A DNA stretch of 64,000 nt from Mermis nigrescens (taxonomy: Eukaryota > Nematoda > Enoplea > Mermithida > Mermithidae): contig JAVLUZ010000154.1 in assembly GCA_036768485.1 (NCBI GenBank), positions 32,315,748 through 32,379,747 of the forward strand. The letters are read 5' to 3'. Below, piece by piece: positions 1 through 28,126 of the stretch. Below the pieces are notes generated by a model, which worked only from the letters and a program-made list of their open reading frames with translations, did not search any database and was not told where the DNA came from. A program made the translations under genes and the position numbers. Each line of letters opens with the position of its first letter. Position 1 is the first letter of the stretch.

Positions 1-2456
1 TAAATGTAGTCGTCTGAAACCAAAAAGGCTGGATTAGTAATTAATTATCATTTTATTTTTTCAACTTTAGTCAAAAATGTGAGCGAAGAGTCAGATTTCC
101 ATTCCACACATACATAACACTATTGTTCCCACATGCCACAGTCCTTGGGCTGCTTCCTCGAGGACGTTTATTTTGCTTGACGATTCGTACTGGGTATAAA
201 AGAAAATTAAGTCTTTTTAAGCAATTGAAATTCTGTCTCAGCGAGCAGGAACGATGAATGAAATTTCAGTTCGGTTTTAAATTCAGATATATCGTTTTTA
301 CAGAATTTTATTTGTGACAATGTCGAGATAATTTTTGTATGCAATCGATCGTTTGCTCCTGCATGCAGCAAAATTAAATCCGCGTTGATACAAAACCCAC
401 CCTCAAAGTCTGGGATTTTGAATTTAGATACCTTGTTATACAGGTATTACTCCAACGTAGAGTCTCAGGAAATGAGGTACATAGGTACTATTAGGCTATC
501 AGACGATTTTGTGGAAAGCAAGATGCTGCACGCATATTTTTAGCTTTACGCGCAAAGATTTAACTCATTTACACAAATTTTCAATCTAGACTACCTATAT
601 TCATTTTTTGATTTATATGTCAAGTAATATCAACCAACTTTTATAAACGTTTCTATATGCAACAATTGAAGATCAGTAAATAATTTCACCCGATAATATG
701 CATCCGAATTGAATTTAATCAAATTATCATGCAAACATGCACACCTTAGGAATTCAGGGGGGTGGTGAAACCGAGAATGTTTTCTAAGGTGCCTTTTTAG
801 GCATAAAAACGATGAGTATGCGTTGAAAATACTATTTTTCTAAAGTTTCTGACAAAGCTTTTTCTTTTAAGATCATCATAACATTGAAAAAATTCGAAAA
901 AATATAAAAAAATCGAGTAAATGGGACAAAATATAGTCCCAAAATGAGTACACAGCGAGAGACGCCGAAATTTGACTTTTGGAACAAGAATAGCTAAAAA
1001 CGCTTCAGTACCTTCTCTACGATTTTCCTGGAAAACAAAATATTCAGGAGAGAAAACATTTATGTGGGAGGGCAGTGAAAATCCCCTCCCTAAGTCCTTA
1101 TACCGTAAATATCATTTAAAGCAGAGTTTGCGCGAGGAGACTCTTAATAGCACACTAAAAAGCTGGGAAAAGGAGTAACATAATAACCTTGCTGATCGCT
1201 GAATGTATCTGCATTTTTTCTCAAAAAGACGTATACGAAATCACAGCAAGATAAAATTTAGACTATACATATATCCAATTCACCATTCAATCATTCATTC
1301 CTTTAAGCTCATATAATGAAATGCAAAACTTTGATGCTAATACGAACATTGACTAAAGCTATTTGTGTACGGTAATGAATCAGTCTTTGCTTTAAAGTAG
1401 AAGACAGCTTTTGGTAGAGCATAAAGGAAAGAAATAAAGTTATAAGCTGTTCCGAAATTCCTAATTCAAGTATTAACATTGCAGCAAAAGTAGACAAGTG
1501 TCAGATGACGAAGGAACAAAGGACAGGTAGTGAGAAAAACCGTACATTTTTCAACTATCAACCTTAAAAACACTTAAATACATAGAGCTGAAACCCTTTT
1601 CACAATTCTTTGCGCATAGTGCTACTGCCTAAATTATCCGTTTGATCAGGATAGAGGGTCGCGTTAAAATAACGCCGAACGACATTTTAAGTGATCAAAA
1701 AACATATTATAGTAAGTATTCGTTTAATGACAAGACAAATACTGTCTCCGGATTTCAAATCTTTTAACTTCAATCATTATAAAACATTGTGCTACATTTC
1801 ATTACATATAAAACATTACATTTACATATAAAACATTGTTTACTTTCATTGCAAAAATCTTTTATTTTCAATTATTAATATGATTATAAAAGATAAATGC
1901 CAACAAACATAAAGTTGCTTCGAGTCTAACATCAAATGACTACTACAGTAGCATTATTACAGTCATGCAGACCACTAATTCCCATTCATTAAGAATCAGT
2001 TAGGGCAGTTTAAGAAAGTTCCAAACTCTGTGAATTGAGTACATCAAGTCAATTACCGTCGGCACCCGGATGGTCATAATTTGGTAAGCATCTTCTGAAA
2101 ATTTGTCCGCTTTTGAATTTTCCAGCGAGTATATATCTATTTCCCTAAAAACTCTTGAACTACATAAACTTTCAAAATTAAAACCTGAGGAAACTTACCC
2201 ATGTGATCTTCCAGCAAATAAAGTATTGCCAGAATATTCTATGCTTTCAAGCTGCAGAAATAAAACGCTTGCACATTTCGAGAATCAGATATATGTATTA
2301 GGCTAATGGAAACATGGAATCCTTTGAGTTTTGGAGGATAATATCAATCTTAGAACCAGAACTTAAACTTTAGAGGAGTTGAATTAGAATTCAATGATGG
2401 CCAAAACGTGTTCGCAGAAGTTCAAAATTGTCATCTGGACGACTTTAACTAGATAG
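1..2456. other. A+T-rich intergenic sequence, no gene recognised
   Basis: No conserved protein, RNA gene or clean repeat boundary is visible. Short open frames (for example 2103-2306) have no recognisable domain. The stretch at about 715-1010 has the G-run and A/T-run texture of the family E repeats but its ends are not clear. Confidence 0.5.
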
Positions 2457-2464
2457 ATATGCAT

Positions 2465-3843
2465 CAGTGATCGACCGAGTACCCGGGCCCGGACCGGGCG
2501 CGGCCGGTCAGGGCGGGCCCGGGCCTCAGTGAAAAGGCCGCGGGCCGAAGCCTAATTAATAACAAAGTTTTAAAACTTTTAGAAGTTAATATGTCCGAAT
2601 AATACCATCACGTTAACAATATTTCTCCTGAAAATAGATTAAACTGTTATCCCAGACTGTTTAGGGCCTTCCTGTTTACATCTGCTTATCGTTATATCCA
2701 GCTAGCTCTGTATATCGAGTCCACATTTACTTTTTATTTCAGCATTTCTGTTTTCATGCGTCATTTCACCATAAATTACTGCAGTGCAGTCCAGCTAAGA
2801 GCCTGATAGTTATTGAAATGTAAATACTGTGCAGCATAAGTAGTGATCTACCGTTCCAGCATTTTTAGCCAGTAGCGGTGACACTGCGAAGGTTATCATA
2901 ATAAAAACTTTTCATATCATTCCCGGAACTGCAGCAGAAATCAAATGAGATTTAAGATTTATTATGATTCTTTGAGATTTGTCTTACACAATTACAACTA
3001 AATTATTTTAGGGCATCAATGATTCACTTTTGTAGCTAGTTATATTCTCACTTTTTTGCCCTCAAAAATATATTGCATGTTCCTTACAGAACTGTGTTGA
3101 CCACGAGCGTCAGTGGATGCATTATTCTTTAGAATTTTACCCCAAAATATGGGATGCGCAGGAATCAGCTGATTTAAATTTAATGTAAAACGGGCGCCTG
3201 AAAATTCGAATGGTCCAGGCAAACAACGCTAGAACGACTAAAATTAAGCTGCCAGAATTTTCAAAATCATGCACATACTTCTATGTAGAATAAAATAAAT
3301 GACTTAGCTGACGATTTGGCGCAAAACGCCCGAAAAGTTTTTTTAACTGCTTTAGTAAACTGTGGAATCCGGAGCTGCTTGTTGTGTTAAAAATAATGCT
3401 CAAAAATGAATTCAATAAATTTAATCATTGAATTTATTTGAAAAAATAAGGTGATAATTTTATTTATTCTTCAAGCTGCAGTCAAGGTCATGGATGGTGG
3501 AAAATGGTTGGAATCGCTAGCATCGATCGATCACTTGGCGTACATCTAACTTTAAATTAATTTGAAAATATGTACTCGTACATAAATGGCAATCTCTTCT
3601 ATAAAAAGCATTATCTAACCCTTATGATAATATCTTGTCGTCATAACTTATCTTGTATCTTTAACTAGTATAGAATTTAAAATTTTGTATGTATTTTGTC
3701 TTACTATATCTTTGTAAGCTTAATACATATATTAAAACATATAAACATCAAGTCTTAATAAATACCTGTTACGTATATATCTATACGCGTATATTCTTAT
3801 GCATGTAAGTCCGGGCCCGGTTTTTTAGCCCGGTCGATCACTG
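2465..3843. mobile_element. hAT-type element, 1379 bp, with GC-rich ends
   Basis: The left end reads CAGTGATCGACCG and continues into CCCGGGCCCGGACCGGG. The right end is its inverse (CCGGGCCCGG, then CGGTCGATCACTG). Both sides are flanked by a perfect 8-bp direct repeat, ATATGCAT (2457-2464 and 3844-3851). An 8-bp TSD with ends starting CAGTG is the hAT superfamily signature. The inside is A+T-rich and I see no transposase frame, so it looks non-autonomous. The very GC-rich tips contrast with the rest of the element. Confidence 0.85.
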
Positions 3844-3851
3844 ATATGCAT

Positions 3852-6415
3852 ATCAGAAATCAATGACACAACCAGAAACCCATATGCCAGGTATTGTCAC
3901 CAATTACAAACGGGAAAATAATGAAGCCAGTGGAATTCGATGAGCCAAAATATTTTAACCTTCAGTCATCTGCTGACCCACAGATGATGCAGTGCATACG
4001 CCTACGGTGCATACTACCAGAAGGAAAAACTGTGAATTTCATGCGCAAAAGCTTAACGATCAAAATCGATGAGAATTTTGTACCAATCTAAATCGACAAT
4101 TGTATCAGTCCTTGTCCTAATAATACCTTTGACGCGGCTGCTGAGACATTTCTTACCATACATGTATCGCACCTGTGCCTACGCTACGCACGACCCCATT
4201 TGCATTCAGGGAATTAGTCAGGATCATATGTACCCGTAAGGACAGAGAGGAAGAAAAGGTAAAATTCTGAGGAGAAAAGAAGGAAAAGAAAAGGATTTCG
4301 AGAAGGAAAAAAAAGGAAAAAGAGAAAAGGTAAAATTAAGGCTCAAAACAGACAAAAATCGCACCTTTTCGAAAAGTGCATGAAATATATCACAAACTGC
4401 GAATTGAAAAGTTTTGCACTGTTTTAATATTGATTATCCATTTTAACTTAATAGGCCAGCTGATCACCCCAAAATAGACTGACCCCTTCTCCGACTAACA
4501 AAGCAGTGCATCTACAACAGTCAAAACTCGAAATGGAAAACTTAAAAAATTTGAATATTAATTATCAATCTAATCTTGTGAAAGGTCATGCAGAACCTGC
4601 ACTATGAATTTAATGCTAGAGTTGTGAAAAAATGAAGTTAAACACAGGTCTCGGTGCAAGAGTCAACCATATTATAAATATATTTTTTGACAAAAGAGGT
4701 ACCAACCAATGGAAGGAATGACTTTCAAATCTATCATAAAACAGTCCTTGTTTGTTAAAAATACTACAGATGGTGAAAAGAGAAGATGTCATGCCAACTT
4801 CGTAAACATAGATACATTTACCCATTTATTATCAAATTTTAATATTACCATTAGAATAAATAATAAGCACTGGTGTTATGCACCTATTCTGAATTTTAAT
4901 TACAGATAAGCCATGTCCAAATAATTCTATGTCAATGAACGTATAAAAAATAAATGTAATAAGCACTGGTGCTATCTATGTACCTATTTTGAATTGTAAT
5001 TCAAATAAGTCATATCCTACTCATTCAACTAAAGCAGCAAAAACAATTGTAAGCCATTCAATTAATTGCTAAATAATATGATCAGACTTACGTAATCTTC
5101 TTCATTTCTTCTCACAATATTGCGTACAGGAATGACGTCGAATAGTTTAGTCAGCATAATCTTGATCGACTATTCGGGCATTGTAACACTCAGAAACTTT
5201 TTAAAAGCGTTAAAACACGCAAGAGATACACAACGCACATAAGGCAGGGCAGTATAAAGATGGAATAGTTAACGTGAGTTCTGCGCGCAGCTATATTACT
5301 GAACTAGCGAGCATATTCAAATCTTCACCCTCCTTGCTTCTCTTGTGAATTTATCGATATGTAACAAAACAATCACTACTCGCCTCAAACTGTTTATGCA
5401 TTGTTTTATATACGAATTACGTACATAAAAACAGCTTATAGTTTTCGAGCGCAATGATTTTGCAAATATGAGTCAAAGATTTTCTACGCCATTTGTCCAT
5501 CAAAAATTGAATATTTGAGCTCTGAAAACATCAAAAATATTCAAGTTTTAGGCTTCAAACCATCTTTTGCTGACAGTTTCCCAAAGTAACAAGTTAGAAA
5601 GTATCGATGGTTTTATGAAACAGATTTTCCTGAGACCAGATCGAGTCATATAATCTAAAACAACTACACTATTGATTCCGTATGCACTTACAATCTAAGC
5701 TTTTAAACTACAAAACTACAAGCAATTTCAGTGAAACTACTCACGACTATTATCTAAAAAATTACACGTTGTCCAATCTCTACAATTATTTAACCTCAGT
5801 GCTCATAATATAATTAGGAATGAATAACATTTTTAATTCTAAGTATATACATGCAAAAACTACTGAACATCATATGTACACATAGGGAGGTACGAGAGGG
5901 AAATTTTCATCCGCTGAAGAAGGATCAACAATTTAGATACCAACTGTGCCGAGTAACTTCGGCCCAAAATATTGTATTTTTCCTCACGCAGTTTTGACCT
6001 AATAAATCTATATACTAAAAACATTTTACAGTCGTGTGAATCCCGGATTTCATCCCTAACAACACATTCTCGATTTTACCCTTCCATGACCTTGTGCATT
6101 TATCTATGCTGGAAATCTTCACTGCATGTCTACGTAATGGCTCGAACGAATTAGAACACGTACCTATTATAATTGCTAATGCTATACTTCGGAGTTAGCC
6201 GTTTTGTAAATTGAGTGGAAAAGGCATTAAATAAAAAACATCAGCGGATTTGTATCTAAAGTAAATCTGAGTAAATAAATAATAGAATAAATAAATAAGT
6301 AATAAAATAAATCATAAGATAAATCTGAGTAAGTAAAAACTCCAGAAATGATGTCTGCTATTTCCAGATAATCATTAAATGCCTGAAACTACGAATATAT
6401 AAATACGCATGAGTT
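3852..6415. other. A+T-rich intergenic sequence with one orphan ORF
   Basis: A 65-codon frame at 3894-4091 (plus) has protein-like composition but no recognisable domain. It may be a decayed exon or transposon remnant; I do not assign a function. The rest is low-complexity A+T-rich DNA, including an imperfect AAATAAATAAGT-like run near 6260-6330. Confidence 0.4.
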
Positions 6416-6419
6416 TAAT

Positions 6420-6870
6420 TCATACATTCCCATAGGAGGGAGGGTGAGGGGTATTAAAACTACATCAGGGTCCAGGATTCCAGTCACTGTTAGACGATTT
6501 TAAACTATGAAACATTTTCTTCATGACTTTTGGGGAAAAAAGTAGCAAAGATGGTAAAAAATTTTTCGAGCGCCGACTAGTACACTTCTGTTTTGTTTAC
6601 CCATAATAGGCATAGAATGAAGTTAAAATATTCTGAATAGTCAAAATTTTCAGTGAATTCTTATATTTTTTAGTGATACAAGTGACGAAACGAGTCAGAA
6701 TTGGATAAAAAGTACTGAAAAATGCAGTCTTCCACATTAAAGCATATCATGTAGGATGTTTTAATCATTTTCATATTTGACCTGCAGAAAAGGCTCAAAC
6801 TCACTGGCCCCGGATTCCGGAATTTAACCCCTTGAATTTTCGACCTTGGAAAACTATTACATGAGTAGTA
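6420..6870. repeat. Dispersed repeat, family E copy
   Basis: The sequence runs from about ATTCCCATAGGAGGG through CAGGGTCCAGGATTCCAGTCA, an ACGATTTTAAACTATNAAACATTTTC block and a CGAGCGCCGACTA remnant. The same order recurs at about 15430-15880, 20470-20830 and, inverted, at 57240-57680. The family is inferred from these alignments by eye; its ends are approximate. Confidence 0.55.
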
Positions 6871-7423
6871 CCGCAACAAAACAAGGAAGCATATCGAATA
6901 AGTTTTAATCCATTCACTAAAACCGAGTACAAGAATCAGCGCGTTCGAAGACAGAAATATACAAATTAAGCACTAAAACGGAACAAACTTCGAATTTGAT
7001 TTCCTCATAAAATGCAGTAGCTGACGCTACAAGAAAATATTTAGTTGGCGCACAAAAATGTAAGACGAATAAATAAATGGTTTCGCCTACCAGGAATATT
7101 CGGAATAAATTAGCGCAGAAAAGAAAAATCGGCCGTTGTGAAAAACGAGCTAAAATCAATCAATAAGCAATACAAAAATATTTACATTTGATCCCAACGG
7201 CCTTATTGTACAATTGACCAATTTGTCGAAGCGATAAAATAAAGCAAGCAAACAAACAAACAAATATGACCGTAAATTAAAATACAATAAGCAAGACGTA
7301 CCGTTTTTTAAAATAAAAATCTACAGCAAATTAAAACCCACACTGAAAAAATACGATCAACAGCATGCCGATTTCGATTAGCGAGCACATGTAAATGATG
7401 TGTAATGAACAGGAGGATTGTTT

Positions 7424-7515
7424 CACTAAATTGCTAGCATTATGTGAATACATAGTAAGAGTGATTCTTACTAACTGCTGGCATTATATGAATACATAGT
7501 AAGAATAATCCCTAC
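7424..7515 (+). repeat. Short tandem duplication, about 55 bp
   Basis: Two adjacent copies carry GCATTATGTGAATACATAG and GCATTATATGAATACATAG followed by TAAGAGTGATT / TAAGAATAATC. The duplication stops just before the family C element that starts at 7524. Confidence 0.6.
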
Positions 7516-7523
7516 TAGTCTTT

Positions 7524-7936
7524 CATATATGCACACGGTCAAAAGTTCTGGGAGCAGGGAACCAAGTTTCCTAGGAGGAGGGGGTAAACGAATAATTTGT
7601 TTACTTATTTAATGTCAAAGTTTCTTACTTAATTTGTCGTATTTTATTCTTCATGAATATTTTTGAATAAATTTGCATGAAAGCAAATAGCAGAAAGGGC
7701 GATCGAATGACCTATATAATCAAATATACCGAAATAATGGACGAAAAATGTCTAAATAAAACGCATTAAATACTCTAATGCTCGAAAAATACGTTTTTAT
7801 ACCTAAAATTATACCGTTACAAGTCATTTGACGCCTTTTTTATGGTTTGAACGCTTTCAGTTCCAAAACGACCTGAGGGGTATGCTTTTCAAAGGTTCTG
7901 GTAGGGGATACTCCCATACCTCTGTGTACATATGTG
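7524..7936. mobile_element. hAT-like MITE, family C, 413 bp
   Basis: The left end is CATATATGCACACGGTC and the right end is GTGTACATATGTG, an imperfect inverted pair. A perfect 8-bp TSD, TAGTCTTT, flanks it (7516-7523 and 7937-7944). The inside has GTTCTGGGAG, a CCAAGTTTCC block and the closing TTCTGGTAGGGGATACTCCC. Other members lie at 16832-17409, about 22115-22493, 51590-52540 (interrupted) and 59671-60042. There is no coding capacity. Confidence 0.85.
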
Positions 7937-7944
7937 TAGTCTTT

Positions 7945-9752
7945 CATTGCAAATTCGAGTAGGTACAACTAATGTTTGTTTTGCCTTTTGCACCGTGCAA
8001 AAAACCTCCCAAATCCTCATGCACGACTCGAGAAATTTTCCACGCTTCGCGCGATATGATTAAATACTGTATATAAGTATAATGTCTTTCACACCATGTT
8101 TACATTTAGAAAATCGCTATTTACTAACTCTACGGCCGCAAATCTATCGCATTTTTTGATTATATCGAATTTAATTTAATAACGCTAGTTTCTCAGTGGA
8201 TTCCATGGGCATGCATAGCTCTTGGCTATTTTCTATTGTAAGTTTTAATGTTTAAAAATACCAGTTTGTGATTTTATGAGCGAATCTAACGTTTTAAAGT
8301 GCACTAGTTTTGAAGTTCCTAATTTACATAAACAAAAGATCTGATTAAAATTTGGAAATGTGAATGGCACAATTTCCAACAAATTATAGATACTGCTTTT
8401 GTGATATAAAAACCTCAGTAATAATTGTTGAGCAAGTTACTCGCTTATTTACAGCATAATGATCGGAGAAGTATGACAAAATAAGGCACATGAAATAAAG
8501 TGCTAAATTTGTATATTTAGCATTTCATCCAAAAGTGTTTTTTCAATGCATTTTTGTACAATTCAATCGGCATTTGCTAAATCTTTGTTGAAGAAAAAGT
8601 AATTTCACTACTAAGCTTTCAAGAGTTAGTGCATTCCACCAGAAAGAAACTGTGTACATAGAAGCGAACATTCAAAATTTAGTGAATTTATTCGGAAGAA
8701 GTAAAAAACTAAATTAAATTTGTTTTGTCTTTCTGTCTTTTAGCGCATTTTCTTTTTTCACAATGTGTTTTTGTCGAAGGGAATAAAAAATAAATTAGTA
8801 ATGAAATATGCAATGTAGAATAAACATGTCAGTACAAAAGTGATAGATGACACAAAAAATTCATAATGGTATAGTGCTAACGGGAAGAAAATTATATTTC
8901 TCAAAGTACTGGCGCGAAGCGCCAAAATTTTTTTGGATATTTATCATTAAAAGTCACATGGTTGTTCAAGAATCAACATCTTTTATGCGACTTGTTCTCA
9001 ACTTTTTCTTTTCACCGCGCAAAAATTGCCAAAATTTTTCTTTGAAGTAGACCAAAAAAGTTTACACTATGCAAAAAACCACTGGACTCAAAGTCAATCA
9101 GCTTAGATTGCTCGCTTTTACTTTTGTATACTGAAAAAAAAACAATGACTTGGCGCCAAGTGCCGGAAAATTTTGACGATTTTATATTTTTTAAACTCAA
9201 TTCTGGCGCAATGTAGAATAGCATCATAAAATTTAAAAAAATTTCTTGAAAAAGTTCGGAGAGGAGCACGTGCCCCCAGGCTACAATTATGGAGGTGATC
9301 AAAAATTCTGATACAAATGAAGTTCCTTTAATAAGAAGAGACATATTGCTTTGATGGTAGACGGTTATTTTTTAAAGACATCATATCATCAACAACAGAG
9401 GGAAAGTTACAAAATTCAATGATAGAAAAAAGAATGAAAGGCTAAGAAATAAGAAATATGCTGAGAAATTTCATTAGGTTGTACCGTTCTTCTCTTAATC
9501 ACGACGCCATTACTCGCATTTACTACTTTTGCTCCTATGTACGAGTATATGAAAAAACCAAGTTAGGGATGTATTCGGCCTCGCACTGCGAGCAGATTTA
9601 CCTGTAATGCATTGCATATTGCATAGTAAAAAAAGATTTTTCTACACAGCGCATTAAGTCTATTACACTTTTTAGATCCTAATTATCTATCTCAATAAAA
9701 TCCATTAAAATCACTAGAGCACGCCCACGTATTACTCGTTGTCATCGGCAAC
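7945..9752. other. 3' flank of FBXW7, no gene recognised
   Basis: This A+T-rich sequence follows the FBXW7 stop codon in the direction of transcription and presumably holds the 3' UTR. I could not fix a polyadenylation site. Two GGCGCGAAGCGCC / GGCGCCAAG-like palindrome remnants (about 8910 and 9150) show that old repeats are present. Confidence 0.5.
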
Positions 9753-24309
<14,557 letters not shown>

Positions 24310-24459
24310 CCTATAATCCGCAAGATCAATTAAGATTTGAGAAAGCAAAAACTGCCTATGCAAAACACTCATTGTAACTTATGTACATTACAACGCCAGA
24401 AATCATATACAGGTCAAGTCGGTCAAGTCAAGTCAGGTCAGAAGTTTATTGCCAAAGAC

Positions 24460-24586
24460 CAGTGTTTTTTTCTACAAGGTCCGTTGCAATTTTTGACTTC
24501 CCAAAAATCTTTGTACATGTACAAAGACGGTCCCCAAAAGTCTTTGTACATCGGGAAAACTCCTTGCCGAATACAAAAAAACACTG
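24460..24586. mobile_element. Short hAT MITE, family A, 127 bp
   Basis: Perfect 12-bp inverted ends, CAGTGTTTTTTT and AAAAAAACACTG, with CTACAAGG and CCGAATAC next to them. Flanks CCAAAGAC (24452-24459) and CCAAGAAC (24587-24594) agree at 6 of 8. It is an internally deleted form of the 413-452 bp copies. It sits about 90-150 bp upstream of the candidate FBXW7 start codons. Confidence 0.8.
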
Positions 24587-24599
24587 CCAAGAACGATAT

Positions 24600-25690
24600 A
24601 AACAAAATATGTAACAACGGGAAAATGATCAGATAAAAAATATTTTGCGGGATTTATCAGCCGCCAGGGTCAAGTTACTTTACCCTGTATTGACCCGTGC
24701 TTTTGTAATCCTTGCATTTTTGTTTTTTTTCCAGTGTGTCGACTATTAAGTCTTTCGTTCTGTGTATAGGCCTAGTCAGGATTTTCGCCAGAAGGGAAGT
24801 CCAAAAAAATTTTTTGCGTCCTAAAAACAATAAGAACGGGCGGGGCCTTTGAATACCGTGTTTTTTAGGCTTTTCACATCGTCTTGCCCTGCACTATTCA
24901 CTTAATAGAAAAATTAATTTTTTTATTGAAATTTTTCTACGTTTTTGACGGGAAAATTTTAGGCTGCACACTTTGTAAATTTTACTACTCGGGAAGAACT
25001 TTAGATTACATAGAATGCAACGGAAAATCTCTTTTGAAGCTGGTTGTTCGGAGGTGGCGCGCTCAAGCGCCCCAACCGAGTCCAAGGCAGTTGCAAAATA
25101 AAACCCTGAAATATTGAATTTTAACGTCAAGATTTTCATAAAATCGTTCGAATCATGGTCCTTAATTCAGATAATAAATAGATAAAATTGACTGGCGTGA
25201 AGCGCGGAAATTTTCTGATATTTCCATGCCAGAATGACTGAAGAAATTCTTGAAACGCATGATGTGCTCATGTTTTGTAGACTTGTCATGTTACCTATGC
25301 TAAGCAGCTTTTAAAAATGCAATCTGCACAAAGCGCACGAACTTTCTCCATACTTTTGAATTTCTACTAACTAGAAATGTTTGCTAATAGGTCTTCATCT
25401 TCTCATTTGTTGCCATTAAGTTAAAATAATAGCCAAAACTATGATAAATCGTGGTTTATTCTTAACAAATCGTAGCAGAACAGCGTAAGCAACCATTTCA
25501 AAAAATTCAATTTTCTCTAAGGGGGATTCCCCTCCCCCTCCCCCACTGTCTACGCCAGTGGTTCAGGTTTTAATCGACTTTCTTTTTTTAATGCGTCGTC
25601 TTTTTTTCCATCATGTAGGTATGTGAGTTCGTCGAAGCGAACAAATGGAAAACGAACAGAACAAGCCTATTCAATACAACTCCATAATAC
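24600..25690. repeat. Degraded repeat remnants between FBXW7 and the first CR1
   Basis: Contains transposon-like pieces: CTAGTCAGGATTTTCGCC near 24772, GGCGTGAAGCGCGG near 25193, and CCCCTCCCCCACTGTC near 25535. No paired ends or TSD could be established. No gene is seen. Confidence 0.45.
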
Positions 25691-25693
25691 TTG

Positions 25694-28125
25694 AACTGAA
25701 CTGAAATAATTTATTACTGAAAACGCGACAATTACGAAGGATGTAAAAGAGTAATAGAACGTACGGTCAAAAGAATAAAAGCGTACGGCAAAAGGCGACA
25801 AGCGAGTCATGAGAATGACGATTTAAGCCCGCCCTCTAATAAATCTGGATAAGTCGACGTCAATTAATCTAGATTTGAATATATTTAAGTTAGGGGAAGA
25901 GACTACAAAATCATGTAGGTGATTCCAAACAGAGATATACTTATAGAAAAAGTCGAGTTTTTGTAAATTAGAACGGACAAGAGGAACAACTAGCTTAAAA
26001 CGATTTGTGCAGCGAGTAGTATTTTTATTAAGCACAAAAAAATCTGTCATGGAAAGACAAAATTTTTGACTAATAATTTGATACATCATACATAAGCAAA
26101 TATGCAGGCGACGTAATTCTAATCGACACAAGTTAAGTTCGTTAGGGCGTTCGTCGTATGAAAGAGGACTATGATATCCAACTATATTATTTAGTAAATT
26201 TACGCTGAAGAGCCTCCAGCCTGTTGATATCACTAATATAAGAGGGGTTCCATAAAGCACAATAAAATATTCAAGGATCGGTCTGACGTAAAGAATGAAG
26301 GCCTTAACGAGATTATTTTTATCACGCGAAAAGAAGGATTTTCTAATTAGGATAGATCTCAAGAAAGCTTTCTTGATTATACTGCTGTAATGTTCCTTAA
26401 ATTTCAGGTTTTGCGAAATTAGCACGCCTATATCACGAACAGACAGAATCGTCCGTAATAACTTGTGTATTGAAAGTATATGACAATTAAGGATTATTTT
26501 TGCCCAAATATAGGGCTGTGCATTTAGAATATGATATTGGTAAGCAATTTTTGGTGGCCCAAATAGAAATTCTATCTAAGTCGGTCTGAAGTATTTGATA
26601 ATTGCAGGAAAGATTGAATATTTTTAGGTCATCCGCGAACATAAAAGTCGAACTTGACAAGTTATCAAAGATATCATTTATAAAAATCAAAAACAACGTA
26701 GGTCCAAGAATGGATCCTTGAATAACACCACTTGTAACAGCGGCATAATTTAAAAAAATTAACGCGAACACAATGAATACGATTAGATAGAAAAGCCTTT
26801 AACGAATTAAACAGGTGTTGTTCAATACCGTAACTAGTTAATTTAACAAGAAGTTTACATATGTGACTTTGTCAAAGGCTTTAGCAAAACCTATATAAAT
26901 AATATCAACGGTTTCTTTACATTCCAGTGATTTAACCCAAGAATTTTACAATTTAATAGTTGCCATTCGCAAGATTTATGTTTTTGGGAACCATATTGAA
27001 AAGGTGATATTAACTTATTAGTAGATAAATAAATTGATAGTTGAGTATTAATAATACTTTCCATTATCTTACAAGTTGAGCAACATAAAGAAACAGGACG
27101 ATAATTTTCAGGTAATGAGGGATCACCCTTTTTAATTATAGGTACAACGTAAGCCTCCCCCAAATGTCTGGGATATCACCTGATAAAAAAGAAACAGTAA
27201 AAATACTGATAAGGGGTTTAAGAAGATGATAAGCTAATTTTTTAACAAGTTACTTAATTCATCAGGCGCTATCGAAGTCGAATTTTTCATCTTAGCAATC
27301 GCCCGTGAGACGTTATTTTCGTCAAAGACGATGTTAGAAATAGAAAAATCGCACCGCTTCTGAAAAACAAAAGAATCGTTAATATCATCATTGGTAAATA
27401 CAGAAGAGAAGTAATGATTAAACATATTAGTTTTACAAAAAAGATCAGTTACTACATTATTGCCGGTGGAAGTAATAGGTGGAATGCTTCGAGAATTATT
27501 TAAACGATTATTTACAAATCTAAAGAAAGATTTCAGATCGCTATGTTGCAATAAATTAGGTACTTTCCTGTAAATAAAATGATTATGAATTTCTTTGCAT
27601 AAAATTTTACAGTGATTACGATACCTTTGTTTACATATAATTGTACGATATTTTTTGTATTTTTTCCATAAAAGCCGTTTTTTGTCAAATAATTTCCGTA
27701 AAACTTTAGGGTATGAAAATTTAGAAGGCTTTGCTTTAACTTTAGGAACAAAAGTAAAAATAAGAGGCCATAAGACATTTAAAAATACATTATACATGTC
27801 GTTAACATTTAAACAAATAGAAAAAAGATCAGGCCAAGAAATAGTAGAAAGAAAGCTACCAATACTAAAATAATCTGCTTTCTGAAAATTAAAGTGAGAT
27901 TCTACATAAGTAGTAGGTGGGGGTATCAGAGTTTCAAAAGATATAGAATTGTGGTCAGGTCACTTGTAGAGAAGGAGGGTAGTACTTTAACATTAAAAAC
28001 ATTATTTGCTGCAAAAATAACATGAATAATATTTGTGTCATGCGTTTGATCTAATTTTGATCTTGATCTATTTTGATCTATTTTTGATTTGATCTGAGCT
28101 AGATCCTGAAGCGTGTTTTGCATCA
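25694..28125 (-). pseudogene. CR1-type LINE, 5'-truncated and frameshifted (ORF2 only)
   Basis: Read on the minus strand, the copy starts inside the endonuclease C-terminus (LDQTHDTNIIHVIF, FSTSD). It then gives the linker (27797-27234), the reverse-transcriptase fingers (PIIKKGDPSLPENYRPVSL, 27163-26891), GVIQGSILGPTLF and the catalytic FADDLKIF (26771-26487), and the CR1-type C-terminal domain (YVRPILEY ... LELRRLHICLCMMYQI, 26425-25823). At least three frame breaks make it inactive. The tail is AATAAATTATTTCAGTTCAG, so it ends in a TTCAG repeat. The translation is clearly related to the plus-strand copy at 28655-33091 but is a different subfamily; the fragment at 46785-47317 is its closest relative here. 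Confidence 0.92.
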
Positions 28126-28126
28126 A

